This document shows, one piece after another, positions 9,365-20,000 of a DNA stretch of 64,000 nt. Under the pieces are notes generated by a model. The model searched no databases, had not been told where the DNA came from, and saw nothing but the letters and a program-made list of their open reading frames with translations. A program made the position numbers and the translations under genes. The stretch is from contig NZ_WWCT01000020.1 of NCBI RefSeq assembly GCF_009857605.1, positions 94,867 through 158,866 on the forward strand, read 5' to 3'. The DNA comes from Duganella levis. Lineage in GTDB: Bacteria; Pseudomonadota; Gammaproteobacteria; Burkholderiales; Burkholderiaceae_D. Positions within the stretch are counted from its first letter, which is position 1. Each line of letters opens with the position of its first letter.

Positions 9365-9393
9365 GACACGCACGAACCTCTGCAACGTTTATC

Positions 9394-9785
9394 TCAATTT
9401 GTAATCACCGCCGTCACCTCAATCTCCACCCGCGCCCGGTCCTCGACCAGCGCGGCGACCTGCACCGCCGTCATGGCCGGGTAGTGGGCGCCGATAATCT
9501 CGCGGTAGGCGGCGCCGACCTCCTTGTAGGCCGCCACGTATTCGTCCTTGTCTACCACGTACCACGTCATGCGCACGATATGCTCTGGCCCGGCGCCGGC
9601 CTCCTTCAGCACGGCGACGATGTTGAGCAGCGCCTGCCGGACCTGGCCAGCGAAATCGTCGGTGTGGAACACGCCCTCGGCATCCCAGCCGATCATGCCG
9701 CTGACGCACACCAGGCGGCCGCTGGCGGCCACGCCGTTCGAATAGCCGCGCGGACGCGCCCAGCCTGGCGGTTGCAGTATCTCCA

Positions 9786-9789
<4 letters not shown>
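9394..9789 (-). CDS. RidA/YjgF-family enamine/imine deaminase
   Basis: A 131-residue RidA-family protein containing VCVSGMIGWDAEG, TYVVDKDEY-like segments and the C-terminal ARVEIEVTAVI, with the family's conserved Arg in RARVEIE. RidA proteins hydrolyse reactive enamine/imine intermediates. It is the last gene of the 2-aminobenzoate operon and overlaps the acyl-CoA dehydrogenase stop. Two start ATGs are adjacent (9787-9789 and 9784-9786); the second sits better behind the AAGGAGG inside the preceding gene's end. Because the pathway passes through a 2-amino-ene thioester (an enamine), a dedicated deaminase role is attractive but inferred. Confidence 0.85.
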
Positions 9790-10945
<1,156 letters not shown>

Positions 10946-10946
<1 letters not shown>

Positions 10947-11800
10947 CAGTCGCCCTCGAATTGCGGTTTTTGCTTGGCCACGAACGCGTGGTACGCGCGA
11001 TGGAAATCGTTGGTGGCCATGCAGATGGCCTGCGCCTGCGCTTCCGCCTCGATCGCTTCGTCCACGCCCATATTCCATTCCTGATGCAGCATTTTCTTGG
11101 TCATGCCATGCGCGAATGTGGGACCATCGGCCAGGCCTTGCGCGAAGGCGCGCGCCGCATCCAGCAAGGCTTCCGGCTCCTGCACGCTGTTGAAAAAGCC
11201 CCAGCGTTCCGCCTCAGCGCCGGACATCGAACGGCCGGTGTACAGCAGCTCCGCCGCTCGGCCTTGACCGATCACGCGCGGCAGCAGTGAGCACGCGCCC
11301 ATGTCGGCGCCGGCCAGGCCCACGCGCGTGAACAGGAAAGCGGTCTTGCTGCGCGCCGTGCCGAGGCGGATGTCCGACGCCAGCGCGAGAATGGCGCCGG
11401 CGCCGGCGCAGATGCCGTCCACTGCGGCGATGATCGGCTGCGGGCAGTGGCGCATGGCTTTTACCAGATCGCCGGTCATGCGCGTGAAGGCCAGCATGCC
11501 GGGCATATCCAGCTTGGTCAGCGGGCCGATGATGTCATGCACGTCGCCGCCGGAGCAGAAGTTGTCGCCGGCGCCGGTGAGCACTACAGCTTTGACGTCA
11601 TCCGCATAGGTCAGCGCGCGAAACAGATCGCGCAGCTCGGCGTAGGATTCAAACGTCAGCGGATTTTTGCGCTCGGGACGATTCAGCGTCAACGTGGCTA
11701 CGCCGCAGCTGACTTCAAACTGGAAGTGGCTGGCCTGGTAGCCGGCCAGCGCGGCGCGGTTGCCGGGCAGCTGTTGCGGTTCGCCTGGGCGATATTTCAT
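10946..11800 (-). CDS. Enoyl-CoA hydratase/isomerase family protein
   Basis: A 284-residue crotonase-fold protein. The oxyanion-hole segments GDNFCSGGD (about residues 79-87) and DGICAGAGA (about 127-135) are present, as are the family-typical LTLNRPERKNPL and the C-terminal AFVAKQKPQFEG. The N-terminus carries some 25 extra residues before the first crotonase strand. It is co-translated with the MarR gene upstream (4-base overlap) and the acyl-CoA dehydrogenase downstream. The expected role is hydration or hydrolytic ring opening of a cyclohexene carbonyl-CoA intermediate of 2-aminobenzoyl-CoA degradation. The family is certain; the step is inferred. Confidence 0.87.
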
Positions 11801-12279
11801 GGCTCGGTCCTCAGCTTCTGCTTCATGTCCGACAGCAGGTCGATCAGCGTTGTCTTGTCGGCGCCGGAAACGTCTTGCAGCAGTTCGGCGATCCAGTCTT
11901 CATGCACCGCCGCCATGGTGGCGAAGGCCTTGCGGCCGGCCGGCGTGAGCTTGACGCTGTAGGCGCGGCCGTCCTTGGGATCGGGCACGCGCACCACCAG
12001 CTTTTCCTGCTCCAGCTGGTCGGTGATGCCGGTGACGTTACCGCCGGTGACCATCATGCGCTTGGACAGTTCGCCCATGCGCAAGCCTTGCGGGTAGCGC
12101 TCCAGCTGCGCCATCAGGTCGAAGCGCGGCAGCGTGATGCCGAAGGTCGCGCGCAGGCGGCTGCGGATTTCGTTCTCGATCTTGACGGTGCACGACAACA
12201 TGCGCAGCCACAGTTTGAGCGACTGGTGATGGTCGCTCGTCAATCGACTGGCGAGGTCCAGCTGTTCTTCATCTTCCAT
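11797..12279 (-). CDS. MarR-family transcriptional regulator (2-aminobenzoate operon)
   Basis: A 160-residue winged-helix protein with LPRFDLMAQLERYPQGLRMGELSKRMMVTGGNVTGITDQLE in segments typical of the MarR recognition helix, followed by the wing DPKDGRAYSVKLTPAGRKAF. It sits inside the operon between the fused monooxygenase/reductase (11-base overlap) and the enoyl-CoA hydratase (4-base overlap). It probably represses the operon and responds to 2-aminobenzoate or its CoA thioester, as related MarR proteins of aromatic-CoA pathways do. No operator was identified in the short region upstream of the ligase gene. Confidence 0.85.
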   Translation of the reverse strand: MEDEEQLDLASRLTSDHHQSLKLWLRMLSCTVKIENEIRSRLRATFGITLPRFDLMAQLERYPQGLRMGELSKRMMVTGGNVTGITDQLEQEKLVVRVPDPKDGRAYSVKLTPAGRKAFATMAAVHEDWIAELLQDVSGADKTTLIDLLSDMKQKLRTEP

Positions 12280-14563
12280 GATTTCTTTCCAATTGTTGTT
12301 TGCCCGCCAGGTACTGCTTAGGCCATGCGATTGTTTTATAGCCGATGCGCGCCGCTTCCGTCAGCGTCCATGCCGGATTGGCGAGGTGTGGACGGCCCAC
12401 CGCGCACAAGTCGGCGCGGCCGGCGGCGATGATGCTGTTGGCGTGATCGGCTTCGTATATCGATCCGACGGCGATGGCGCCGATGCCGGCCTCGTTGCGG
12501 ATGCGGTCCGCGAACGGGGTCTGGAACATGCGGCCATATACCGGTTTTTCTTGTTTGCTCACTTGGCCGGAGGAGCAGTCGATCATGTCCGCGCCGGCTG
12601 CTTTGAACAGGCGCGCGATCTGCACTGCGTCGTCGGGCGTGATGCCGCCTTCCACCCAGTCGTGGGCGGAGATGCGCACGCTCATCGGCTTATGCTGCGG
12701 CCATGCGGCGCGCATCGCGGCGAATACGCGCAGCGGATAGCGGCAGCGGTTTTCCAGACTGCCGCCGTAATCGTCGCTGCGCTGGTTAGTCAGTGGCGAG
12801 ATGAAGGAGGACAGCAGGTAGCCATGCGCGCAGTGCAATTCCAGCCAGTCGAAGCCTGCTTCGTCGGCGGCCAGCGTGGCGCGCACGAAGTCGGCCTGGA
12901 TGCGGTCCATGTCTTCCGTCGTCATTTCGTGGGCGGTTTGCGATATGCCTTGCAGGTATTGCTGCGGCGAGGCGGATACCAGCGGCCAGTTATCCTTGTC
13001 CAGCGGCTGGTCGATGCCGTCCCACATGGCGCGCGTGGAGCCTTTGGCGCCGGCGTGACCGAGTTGCACGGCAATCGCGGCGTCGGTGTGCTGGTGGACG
13101 AAGTCGACGATGCGCTTCCAGGCTTGCGTGTGTTCTTGCGTGTACAGGCCGGGACAGTATGGCGTGATGCGGGCGTCGGCGGAGACGCAGGTCATTTCGG
13201 CAAACACCAGCGCCGCTCCGCCCAGCGCGCGCGCGCCGAGGTGGGCGAGATGGTAGTCGCCGACCATGCCGTGTACCGCGCTGTATTGCGCCATAGGTGA
13301 GACCAGGATGCGGTTCTTCAGTATGAGGTCGCGGACTTTGTAGGGTGTGAACATTGGAGGTGCGGTGCCGGTTGCGATGGCCGTGGCCTGCCCGGCTTGC
13401 GCGGCAGCGCGTTGCGCGAACCAGCGTTCGTAGTCAGCTACGTAGGCGGCGTCGCGCAGGCGCAGGTTTTCATGCGACAGGCGCTGGCTGCGCGTCAGCA
13501 TCGAGTACGCAAACTGTGGCGCTTCCATCGCCGTGTAGCGGTCCACGTTCTCAAACCACTCCATCGAATTGCGTGCCGCGTTTTGCAGCTTGAGCACCTC
13601 CACCGCGCGCAGTTTTTCATACGCCGCCAGCGCAGACGCCATGTCCGGCTGCGAGGCGAAACAGCGCGCAAGCTCGATCGCGTCTTCCAGCGCCAGCTTG
13701 GTGCCGGAGCCGATCGAATAATGCGCCGTGTGCGCAGCGTCGCCCATCAACACCACCGGCACCGCGCCGTTCCAATGCACCCAACGCCCGCAGACGATGC
13801 GCGGGAACGTGATCCACATCGCCGAGCCGCGCAAATGCGCCGCATTGGTCATCAGCTTGTGGCCATCCAGCTGGTCGGCAAACAGACGCTCGCAGAAAGC
13901 GATGGACTCTTCCTGGCTCATCTCCGCCAGGCCAGAAGCGCGCCACACCGTCTCCGGCGTTTCAATGATAAAGGTCGACGTATCGGCGTCGTACTGATAG
14001 ATATGCGCCTGAAACCAGCCATGCTCCGTCTGTCTGAAAGCAAACGTGAAAGCATCGAACTTCTTGCGCGTGCCCATCCACACAAAGCGGCAGTGACGCT
14101 GTTCGATCTGCGGCTGGAAGCTCTCCACATGCCGCGTGCGAATCCGGCTGTTCAACCCATCGGAAGCGATGATCAGGTCCGCATCGTATTGCTGCTCATC
14201 CGTCACCTCGGTTTCAAACACCAGCGACACGCCCAACTCTTCGCAGCGATGCTGCAGAATATTCAGCAAATGCTTGCGGCCGATGCCGCAGAAGCCATGC
14301 CCGCCCGACGTCACCTTCTCGCCCTTGAAGAAGACATCGATATCATCCCAATGATTAAACGATGCTTCAATGGCCTGCGCAGTCGGTGCATCCGCTTCGG
14401 CCAGATTGCCCAGCGTCTGGTCGGAAAAGACCACGCCCCAGCCGAATGTATCGTAGGGACGATTGCGCTCCACCACCGTGATCCGGTGGGAGGGATTCTG
14501 CTTCTTCATCAGCAGCGCGAAATACAGGCCTGCCGGGCCGCCGCCTATGCACAATATGTTCAT
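12269..14563 (-). CDS. Bifunctional 2-aminobenzoyl-CoA (or salicylyl-CoA) monooxygenase/reductase
   Basis: A 764-residue fusion. Residues 1 to about 380 form an FAD aromatic hydroxylase with the Rossmann start LCIGGGPAGLYFALLM and the second FAD motif MGDAAHTAHYSIGSGT. Residues about 400-750 form an old-yellow-enzyme-type flavin oxidoreductase with LKNRILVSPMAQY, the ELHCAHGYLLSSFISP catalytic block and CAVGRPHLANP. This architecture is that of 2-aminobenzoyl-CoA monooxygenase/reductase of Azoarcus, which hydroxylates then reduces the ring; annotation pipelines often call relatives salicylyl-CoA 5-hydroxylase. The ligase stop overlaps its start by 4 bases. Substrate choice between 2-amino- and 2-hydroxybenzoyl-CoA cannot be settled by sequence reading alone; the RidA neighbour favours the amino substrate. 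Confidence 0.85.
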   Translation of the reverse strand: MNILCIGGGPAGLYFALLMKKQNPSHRITVVERNRPYDTFGWGVVFSDQTLGNLAEADAPTAQAIEASFNHWDDIDVFFKGEKVTSGGHGFCGIGRKHLLNILQHRCEELGVSLVFETEVTDEQQYDADLIIASDGLNSRIRTRHVESFQPQIEQRHCRFVWMGTRKKFDAFTFAFRQTEHGWFQAHIYQYDADTSTFIIETPETVWRASGLAEMSQEESIAFCERLFADQLDGHKLMTNAAHLRGSAMWITFPRIVCGRWVHWNGAVPVVLMGDAAHTAHYSIGSGTKLALEDAIELARCFASQPDMASALAAYEKLRAVEVLKLQNAARNSMEWFENVDRYTAMEAPQFAYSMLTRSQRLSHENLRLRDAAYVADYERWFAQRAAAQAGQATAIATGTAPPMFTPYKVRDLILKNRILVSPMAQYSAVHGMVGDYHLAHLGARALGGAALVFAEMTCVSADARITPYCPGLYTQEHTQAWKRIVDFVHQHTDAAIAVQLGHAGAKGSTRAMWDGIDQPLDKDNWPLVSASPQQYLQGISQTAHEMTTEDMDRIQADFVRATLAADEAGFDWLELHCAHGYLLSSFISPLTNQRSDDYGGSLENRCRYPLRVFAAMRAAWPQHKPMSVRISAHDWVEGGITPDDAVQIARLFKAAGADMIDCSSGQVSKQEKPVYGRMFQTPFADRIRNEAGIGAIAVGSIYEADHANSIIAAGRADLCAVGRPHLANPAWTLTEAARIGYKTIAWPKQYLAGKQQLERNHGR

Positions 14564-16182
14564 GAGATTCCACGCAGTTTGAAGCGTTGCAGCTTGCCGG
14601 TTTCCGTACGCGGCAAGGAATTGAGGAACTGGATCGAGCGCGGATATTTATACGGCGCGATCTGCTCCTTCACGAATTCCTGTAACTGCGCCGCCAGCGC
14701 CGGCGATTCCGCATGGCCGGCGCGCAGCACCACGTGCGCTTCCACGATCTGCCCGCGTTCCTGGTCGGCCTTGCCGATCACGCAGCACTCCGCCACGGCA
14801 GGATGACGCAACAATATCTCCTCCACTTCCGGCCCGGCGATGTTGTAGCCGGCCGAGATGATCATGTCATCGGTGCGGGAGCGGTAGTAGAAATAACCAT
14901 CGGCGTCCATCTCGTAGGCGTCGCCGGTCAGGTTCCAACCGTTCAGCACATAGTCACGCTGCCGTTCGTCGGCCAGGTAGCGGCAGCCGGTCGGGCCTTT
15001 CACCGCCAGCCGGCCGATCACGCCCGGCCCCACCGGATTGCCCTGCAAGTCCAGGATGCACGCCTGATAGCCCGGCACCGGTTTGCCGGTAGCGCCTGGC
15101 CGTATCTGGTCGCCCGAGGCGGAGATAAAGATGTGCAGCAGCTCCGTCGCGCCGATGCCGTCGATCATATTCAAGCCCGTGGCCTGGCGCCAGCTTTCGC
15201 GCGTGGCCAGCGGCAGTGCTTCGCCGGCCGATACGCTTTTCTGCAAACTGGCGAGATCGAATTGCTGCGCCAGCGCCGCCATCTGCCGGTAAAAAGTGGG
15301 AGCAGTAAAACACACGGTTGCGCGATACGTCTCTATGGCTTTCAGCAGAGTTTCCGGCGTCAGCTTCTCCAGCAGCACCGCCGTGGCGCCAACCCGTAAC
15401 GGAAACAGCAGCAGGCCGCCAAGGCCGAAGGTAAAGGCCAGCGGCGGCGTACCGACGAAGATGTCGCTGCGCTGCGAGTGCAGCACCGAACGCGGGAAGC
15501 AGTCGCAAATCACCATCACGTCGCGATGGAAGTGCATCGTACCTTTGGGGATGCCGGTGGTGCCGGAGGTGAAGCTGATCAGGCAGACATCGTCGGCCGC
15601 CGTATCTACCGCATCAAACTGCGCCGGCTGGGTTGCCATCAGCGCCTCCAGCGCGGCGTTGTCGGCGCTGCCGAACCACAGCGTTTTCGCGCGCGCTTCG
15701 GCCGGCAAGTCGGCCGCTTCCAACTCCACGCGCAAGCTGTCGGCACACAGCACGGCATTGACTTCCGCCTTGTTGGCGATGGCGCCCAGTTCGCGCGCGC
15801 GCAACAGCGGCATGGTCGGCACGGCGATCAGGCCCGCTTTCAGAACCGCCAACAGGCAGGCCGCCATCAACGGACAATTGGCGCCGCGCAGCAGCACGCG
15901 GTTGCCCGCCTCTAGCTGCATCGGGTCGCGCAGCACGTGGGCGATGCGGTCAACCTGCTGTTGCAACTGGGCGTAACTCCACGCCTCCTGCGCGCCGCGA
16001 ATGGCAATGCGTTCCGGATGTGCGCGCGCACCTTCATCCAACAGCATCGCCACGCAATTGAGGCGGGCAGGATACTGTAACTCGGGGAGGTCGAAACGTA
16101 ATTCCGGCCACAGTTCGCGCGGCGGCAAATGGTCGCGGGCAAAATGGTCGGTGTAGGCGCTGGCTGCGGGAGGTTGATTCAT
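14560..16182 (-). CDS. 2-aminobenzoate/benzoate-CoA ligase family enzyme
   Basis: A 540-residue ANL-superfamily adenylating enzyme. The P-loop ISFTSGTTGIPKGTMHFH (about residues 204-221), the adenine-binding GIGATE, the hinge region YYRSRTDDMIISAGYNI and the C-terminal lysine motif RTETGKLQRFKLR are all intact. It should activate 2-aminobenzoate (or a close analogue) to the CoA thioester with ATP, the entry step of the operon. It is the promoter-proximal gene, preceded by AAGGCGATC before the ATG, and overlaps the fused monooxygenase gene by 4 bases. The aromatic substrate is inferred from operon partners. Confidence 0.85.
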   Translation of the reverse strand: MNQPPAASAYTDHFARDHLPPRELWPELRFDLPELQYPARLNCVAMLLDEGARAHPERIAIRGAQEAWSYAQLQQQVDRIAHVLRDPMQLEAGNRVLLRGANCPLMAACLLAVLKAGLIAVPTMPLLRARELGAIANKAEVNAVLCADSLRVELEAADLPAEARAKTLWFGSADNAALEALMATQPAQFDAVDTAADDVCLISFTSGTTGIPKGTMHFHRDVMVICDCFPRSVLHSQRSDIFVGTPPLAFTFGLGGLLLFPLRVGATAVLLEKLTPETLLKAIETYRATVCFTAPTFYRQMAALAQQFDLASLQKSVSAGEALPLATRESWRQATGLNMIDGIGATELLHIFISASGDQIRPGATGKPVPGYQACILDLQGNPVGPGVIGRLAVKGPTGCRYLADERQRDYVLNGWNLTGDAYEMDADGYFYYRSRTDDMIISAGYNIAGPEVEEILLRHPAVAECCVIGKADQERGQIVEAHVVLRAGHAESPALAAQLQEFVKEQIAPYKYPRSIQFLNSLPRTETGKLQRFKLRGIS

Positions 16183-16269
16183 GATCGCCTTGAAGTTGGA
16201 AGTCGACAGGTATCCACTGCAACGCAGATACTTTAAACTTAAACTATCTCAACATCAAGTATTAAATTG

Positions 16270-16983
16270 TCAGCTGGCTTCCTGACGCACCAAACCGGCC
16301 TGGTGGATCACGGCGCGCACCACGTCCGACAACACCGCCTGTACCTCTTCGTTGGACAGGCGCTCCGCCGTAAAACTCTTCAGCGACGCCGCCGCGCCGT
16401 GCAGGCCTAGCGTGACGCAGCCGGCGTGCAAACGGTCGAGGCGCACCTTTGCGTCTTGCTGATCGCCCTTGGCCAGCGCCACTTCGAGGTCAGTGGCGGC
16501 GGCCGTCAACTGGTTCTGGAAACCGGTGAGATACACAATCAGGCGCTCGCCATTGATGCCCAGCCGGCGCAAGGTGTCGGCCGGCGTCTCGGCCAGGTGT
16601 TCGTAGCCGCTGGCCGCCTGGTCGAGAAAACCCGCCAGATGCACGCGTACCTGCTCCGCCTGGAACGGCTTGACGATGTAGCCGGCAGCGCCAGCGCGCG
16701 TAGCTTCCAGCACGGTTTCCTTGTCGTTGGCCGAGGTGACCAGCACGAACGGCATGCTGTTCAATTCAGCATGCCCCTTTACCCGCTGTAGCAACTCGAT
16801 ACCCGACAGGCGAGGCATGCGCAGGTCGCAGAAGCAGATGGCTGGACGCAGGCCGTCTTCCAGCTGCTGCCATGCGTCGGCGCCGTCCTCCGCTTCAACG
16901 ATATCGAAACTGCCGCAGCTATCGATCAGGTGCATCAGCACCATGCGTGAGACGACATCATCGTCAACTACCAGAACTTTCAT
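16270..16983 (-). CDS. Response regulator with C-terminal helical (Hpt-like) extension
   Basis: The 237-residue protein opens with a receiver domain: acidic pocket VVDDDVV, phosphoacceptor Asp53 in FCDLRMP, and the conserved Lys in YIVKPF near residue 105. From about residue 130 it is helical. The segment LDRLHAGCVTLGLHGAAASL resembles a histidine-phosphotransfer helix, but the Lys and Gly after the His are not in register, so it may be degenerate or another helical output. There is no DNA-binding domain. It lies 65 bases downstream of the hybrid kinase on the same strand and is its likely partner, receiving phosphate from that kinase's Hpt domain. ATG preceded by GAGGAG. Confidence 0.85.
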   Translation of the reverse strand: MKVLVVDDDVVSRMVLMHLIDSCGSFDIVEAEDGADAWQQLEDGLRPAICFCDLRMPRLSGIELLQRVKGHAELNSMPFVLVTSANDKETVLEATRAGAAGYIVKPFQAEQVRVHLAGFLDQAASGYEHLAETPADTLRRLGINGERLIVYLTGFQNQLTAAATDLEVALAKGDQQDAKVRLDRLHAGCVTLGLHGAAASLKSFTAERLSNEEVQAVLSDVVRAVIHQAGLVRQEAS

Positions 16984-17048
16984 GTGGCTCCTCGGGTCGT
17001 TTGTGATGATATTACATCAATAATCGTCAATAAGCTTGAAGATACACT

Positions 17049-20000
17049 CTATGGCGCGCCAGCCGCACGCGCTTGCGCCAGCAAATGGCGCAGATGCGGC
17101 ATGGCCGACTCCACCTGCTCCCAGTTGCCATGGTCCGCCTCCTGTTCCAGATCACCGCACAGCGCTTGCAGCTCCTGCTCTTCCAGGTAGCCGGCGCTGC
17201 CCTTCATGCCGTGCAGCAGACGACTGGCGGTTTCACTGTCGCGCTGCATCAGCGCCTCTTCCAGGTCCGCCAGCCGCAGCGGCGCATCCTGGTTGAAGGC
17301 GCTGCGCATCCGCGCTTTCAGATCGCTAGCCCCCCCGCTGTGCTGTGCAACGCGCGAGGTCTCCAGCGAAGCCGGCGCCACGCCGAACATCGCATCCAGC
17401 TCCGGCGTGCCGGCGGCCGGATGCAAGGGACGGCGCGGTTGCATGCGCGGCAGCTGGAAGCCACGCTGTAACTGGCGTTCTATCGCCCGGCTTAACTGGA
17501 AGTGCAGCTTGTCTTCGTCAATCGGCTTGGTGAGGAAGTCGTCCATGCCGGAGGCCAGATAGCGGCTGCGGTCTTCCTCGCTGGCGTTGGCGGTCAGCGC
17601 GATGATCATCAGTTCCTGGTCGCGCACCGGCGCGGTGTCCGGGCCGCCGGAACGGATCAGGCGCGTGGCGCTGGCGCCATCCATCTCCGGCATGCGGCCG
17701 TCCATCAAAATCAGGTCGTAGCGCGTCAGCGAACAGGCCTTGACCGCCAGCGCGCCGTTGGCGGCGATGTCCACCTTGTGGCCCAGGTCTTCCAGCATCA
17801 TGCGGATGATGATCTGGTTGGTCGGGAAGTCTTCCGCGCACAGCACTTTCAGCTGATGGCTGTGCGGTTCGCGCGGCACATGCGGCACCACCGGCGGCGC
17901 TACGCCATTCGGCAGCGGCACTTCAAACATGAAGGTGCTGCCCTGCCCCGGCGTGCTGACGGCGTTGATGCTGCCGCCCATCAGCTCCACCAGTTGGCGG
18001 CAGATCGCCAGTCCCAGGCCGGTGCCGCCGTAGCGGCGCGTGGTCGAAGCGTCGGCCTGCTCGAACTGCTGGAACAGGCGCGGTATCGCATCGGCTTCGA
18101 TGCCGATGCCGGTGTCGGCGACGCTGAAGCGGATACGGTTATCCGTGCCATCGTCCGGCACCCGCTCCACGTGCATGGCCACCATGCCTTGCTGCGTGAA
18201 TTTAAAGGCGTTGCCAACCAGGTTGACCAGCACCTGCCGCAAGCGCGTCGGATCGCCCACAACGAACTGCGGCAGGTCGTCGCCAAACGTCAGGCGGAAA
18301 CCGACGCTGTGCGCAGCCGCCTGTTCCTCAAACAGGCTGACCACATTTTCCACCGCCGACGACAACGAAAAATCGATATTCTCGATGGTCAGCTTGCCCG
18401 CCTCGATCTTGGAGAAATCCAGCAGGTCGTTGATGATGGACAGCAGCGACTGCGCATTGGCCTGGCCGCGCAGGATCTGCTCGCGGGTGCCGGCGGCCAG
18501 GCTGGCGTCGCGCAGCGCGAAGCCCAGCATGCCGATTACGCCGGCCAGCGGCGTGCGCATCTCGTGGCTCATATTGGCCAGGAATTCGGACTTCTGGCGG
18601 GTGGCGTCTTCCGCCTTCTGCTTGGCGTAGCGCAGGCGTTCCTCGTTGTCCTGCAAGGCGCGGTTGGCCAGCGCCAGCTCCTCGGTATGCAGCCGCACCT
18701 GGCGTTCCTGCGCCATCAGTTGGTCGCGCGTGTGGCGCAGCGTTTGCAGCGTTTCTTCCAGTTGCTGGTAGGCGCGCGCGTTTTCCAGGCCGGCGGCGGC
18801 GTGCGACGCCAGCGTTTGCAGCATGTCCATGTGGACGCGGTGATAGCTGTTGCGCTCCGTGCTTTGCACGCTGAGCAGACCGACCACCTTATCGCCGACG
18901 ATCAGCGGCGCGTACATCATCGAATGCGCCGGCGCGGCTGGTTCGCCGTCTTCGCGCACGCATGGCGTCAACGTCGCCAGGCCCGATTCGTCCATGTAGT
19001 CGCGGTACTCGTTCTGGAAGTCGTTGATCAGGATCGGCTTGCGCTGGGTCAGGCACCATACCGCCAGCTGGTTGGGCTGGTCCAGCCGACGTTGGTACGG
19101 GTAAGTGCGCACGCCGCCTTCGATCGCAAACGGGAAGTCGATCACTCCGTCGCCCTCGCGCACAAAGCCGATGCCGAAGATCGGGGCATGCATCAGGTGA
19201 TTGACGTGGCGGTACAGCGTCTGCATGGTGGTTTCCATGTCGAGCGAGGCGCTCATCTCGCGTCCCAGTTCGCTCAGCACCGAGATATTGCGGTGAGCCT
19301 GCTCTACTTCTTCCTTCTGAAGCTCGGTATCGATCCGGCGCTGCTCGGCCTCGGCGCGCTGCGCTTCCGCCTCCAGCCGGCGCCGTTCCAGTTCGTGCTT
19401 CTGCTGCTGCAGCTGCTGGTTCTTGTGCTCCACCTCCGCCGTGCGCGATCCTACCAGCTGCTCCAGCCGCAATTGCTGATGCTGCAGGCTGCGCACGCGC
19501 GCATGGTAGGCGGCATACGCCGCGCCGAGTCCCAGCCACACCAGCAGCGTGCGGAACCACCAGGTCTTCCAGAACGGCGGCCGGATGGTGATCTCCAGCG
19601 TGGCCGCGTTGTCGTTCCAGATGCCGTCCTTGTTGGCCGCCTTGACGCGGAACAGGTACTTGCCGGGGTCCAGGTTGGTGTAGGTGGCGAAGCGCTTGGT
19701 GGAGTCGGTGACTACCCAGTCTTCGTCAAAGCCTCGCAGTTGGTAGGCGAAGCGGTTGCGCTGCGGCGCCGCGTAGTGCAACGCGGCGAACTCCAGCGAG
19801 AACACGGAATCGGATTCCGGCAGCGTGACGGCGCTGGTGTGTTCAATCGCGGTCTTCAGCACGTCCGGGTGATCGCCCTGCCCCGGCTTGATCGACTTGT
19901 TAAAGATCTGGAAATCGGTAATCGCCACCGTCGGCGCCACGCTGTTCTCGCGCACGTCGGTCGGCGAGAACGCAGTGATGCCATTAAAGCCGCCGAAGTA

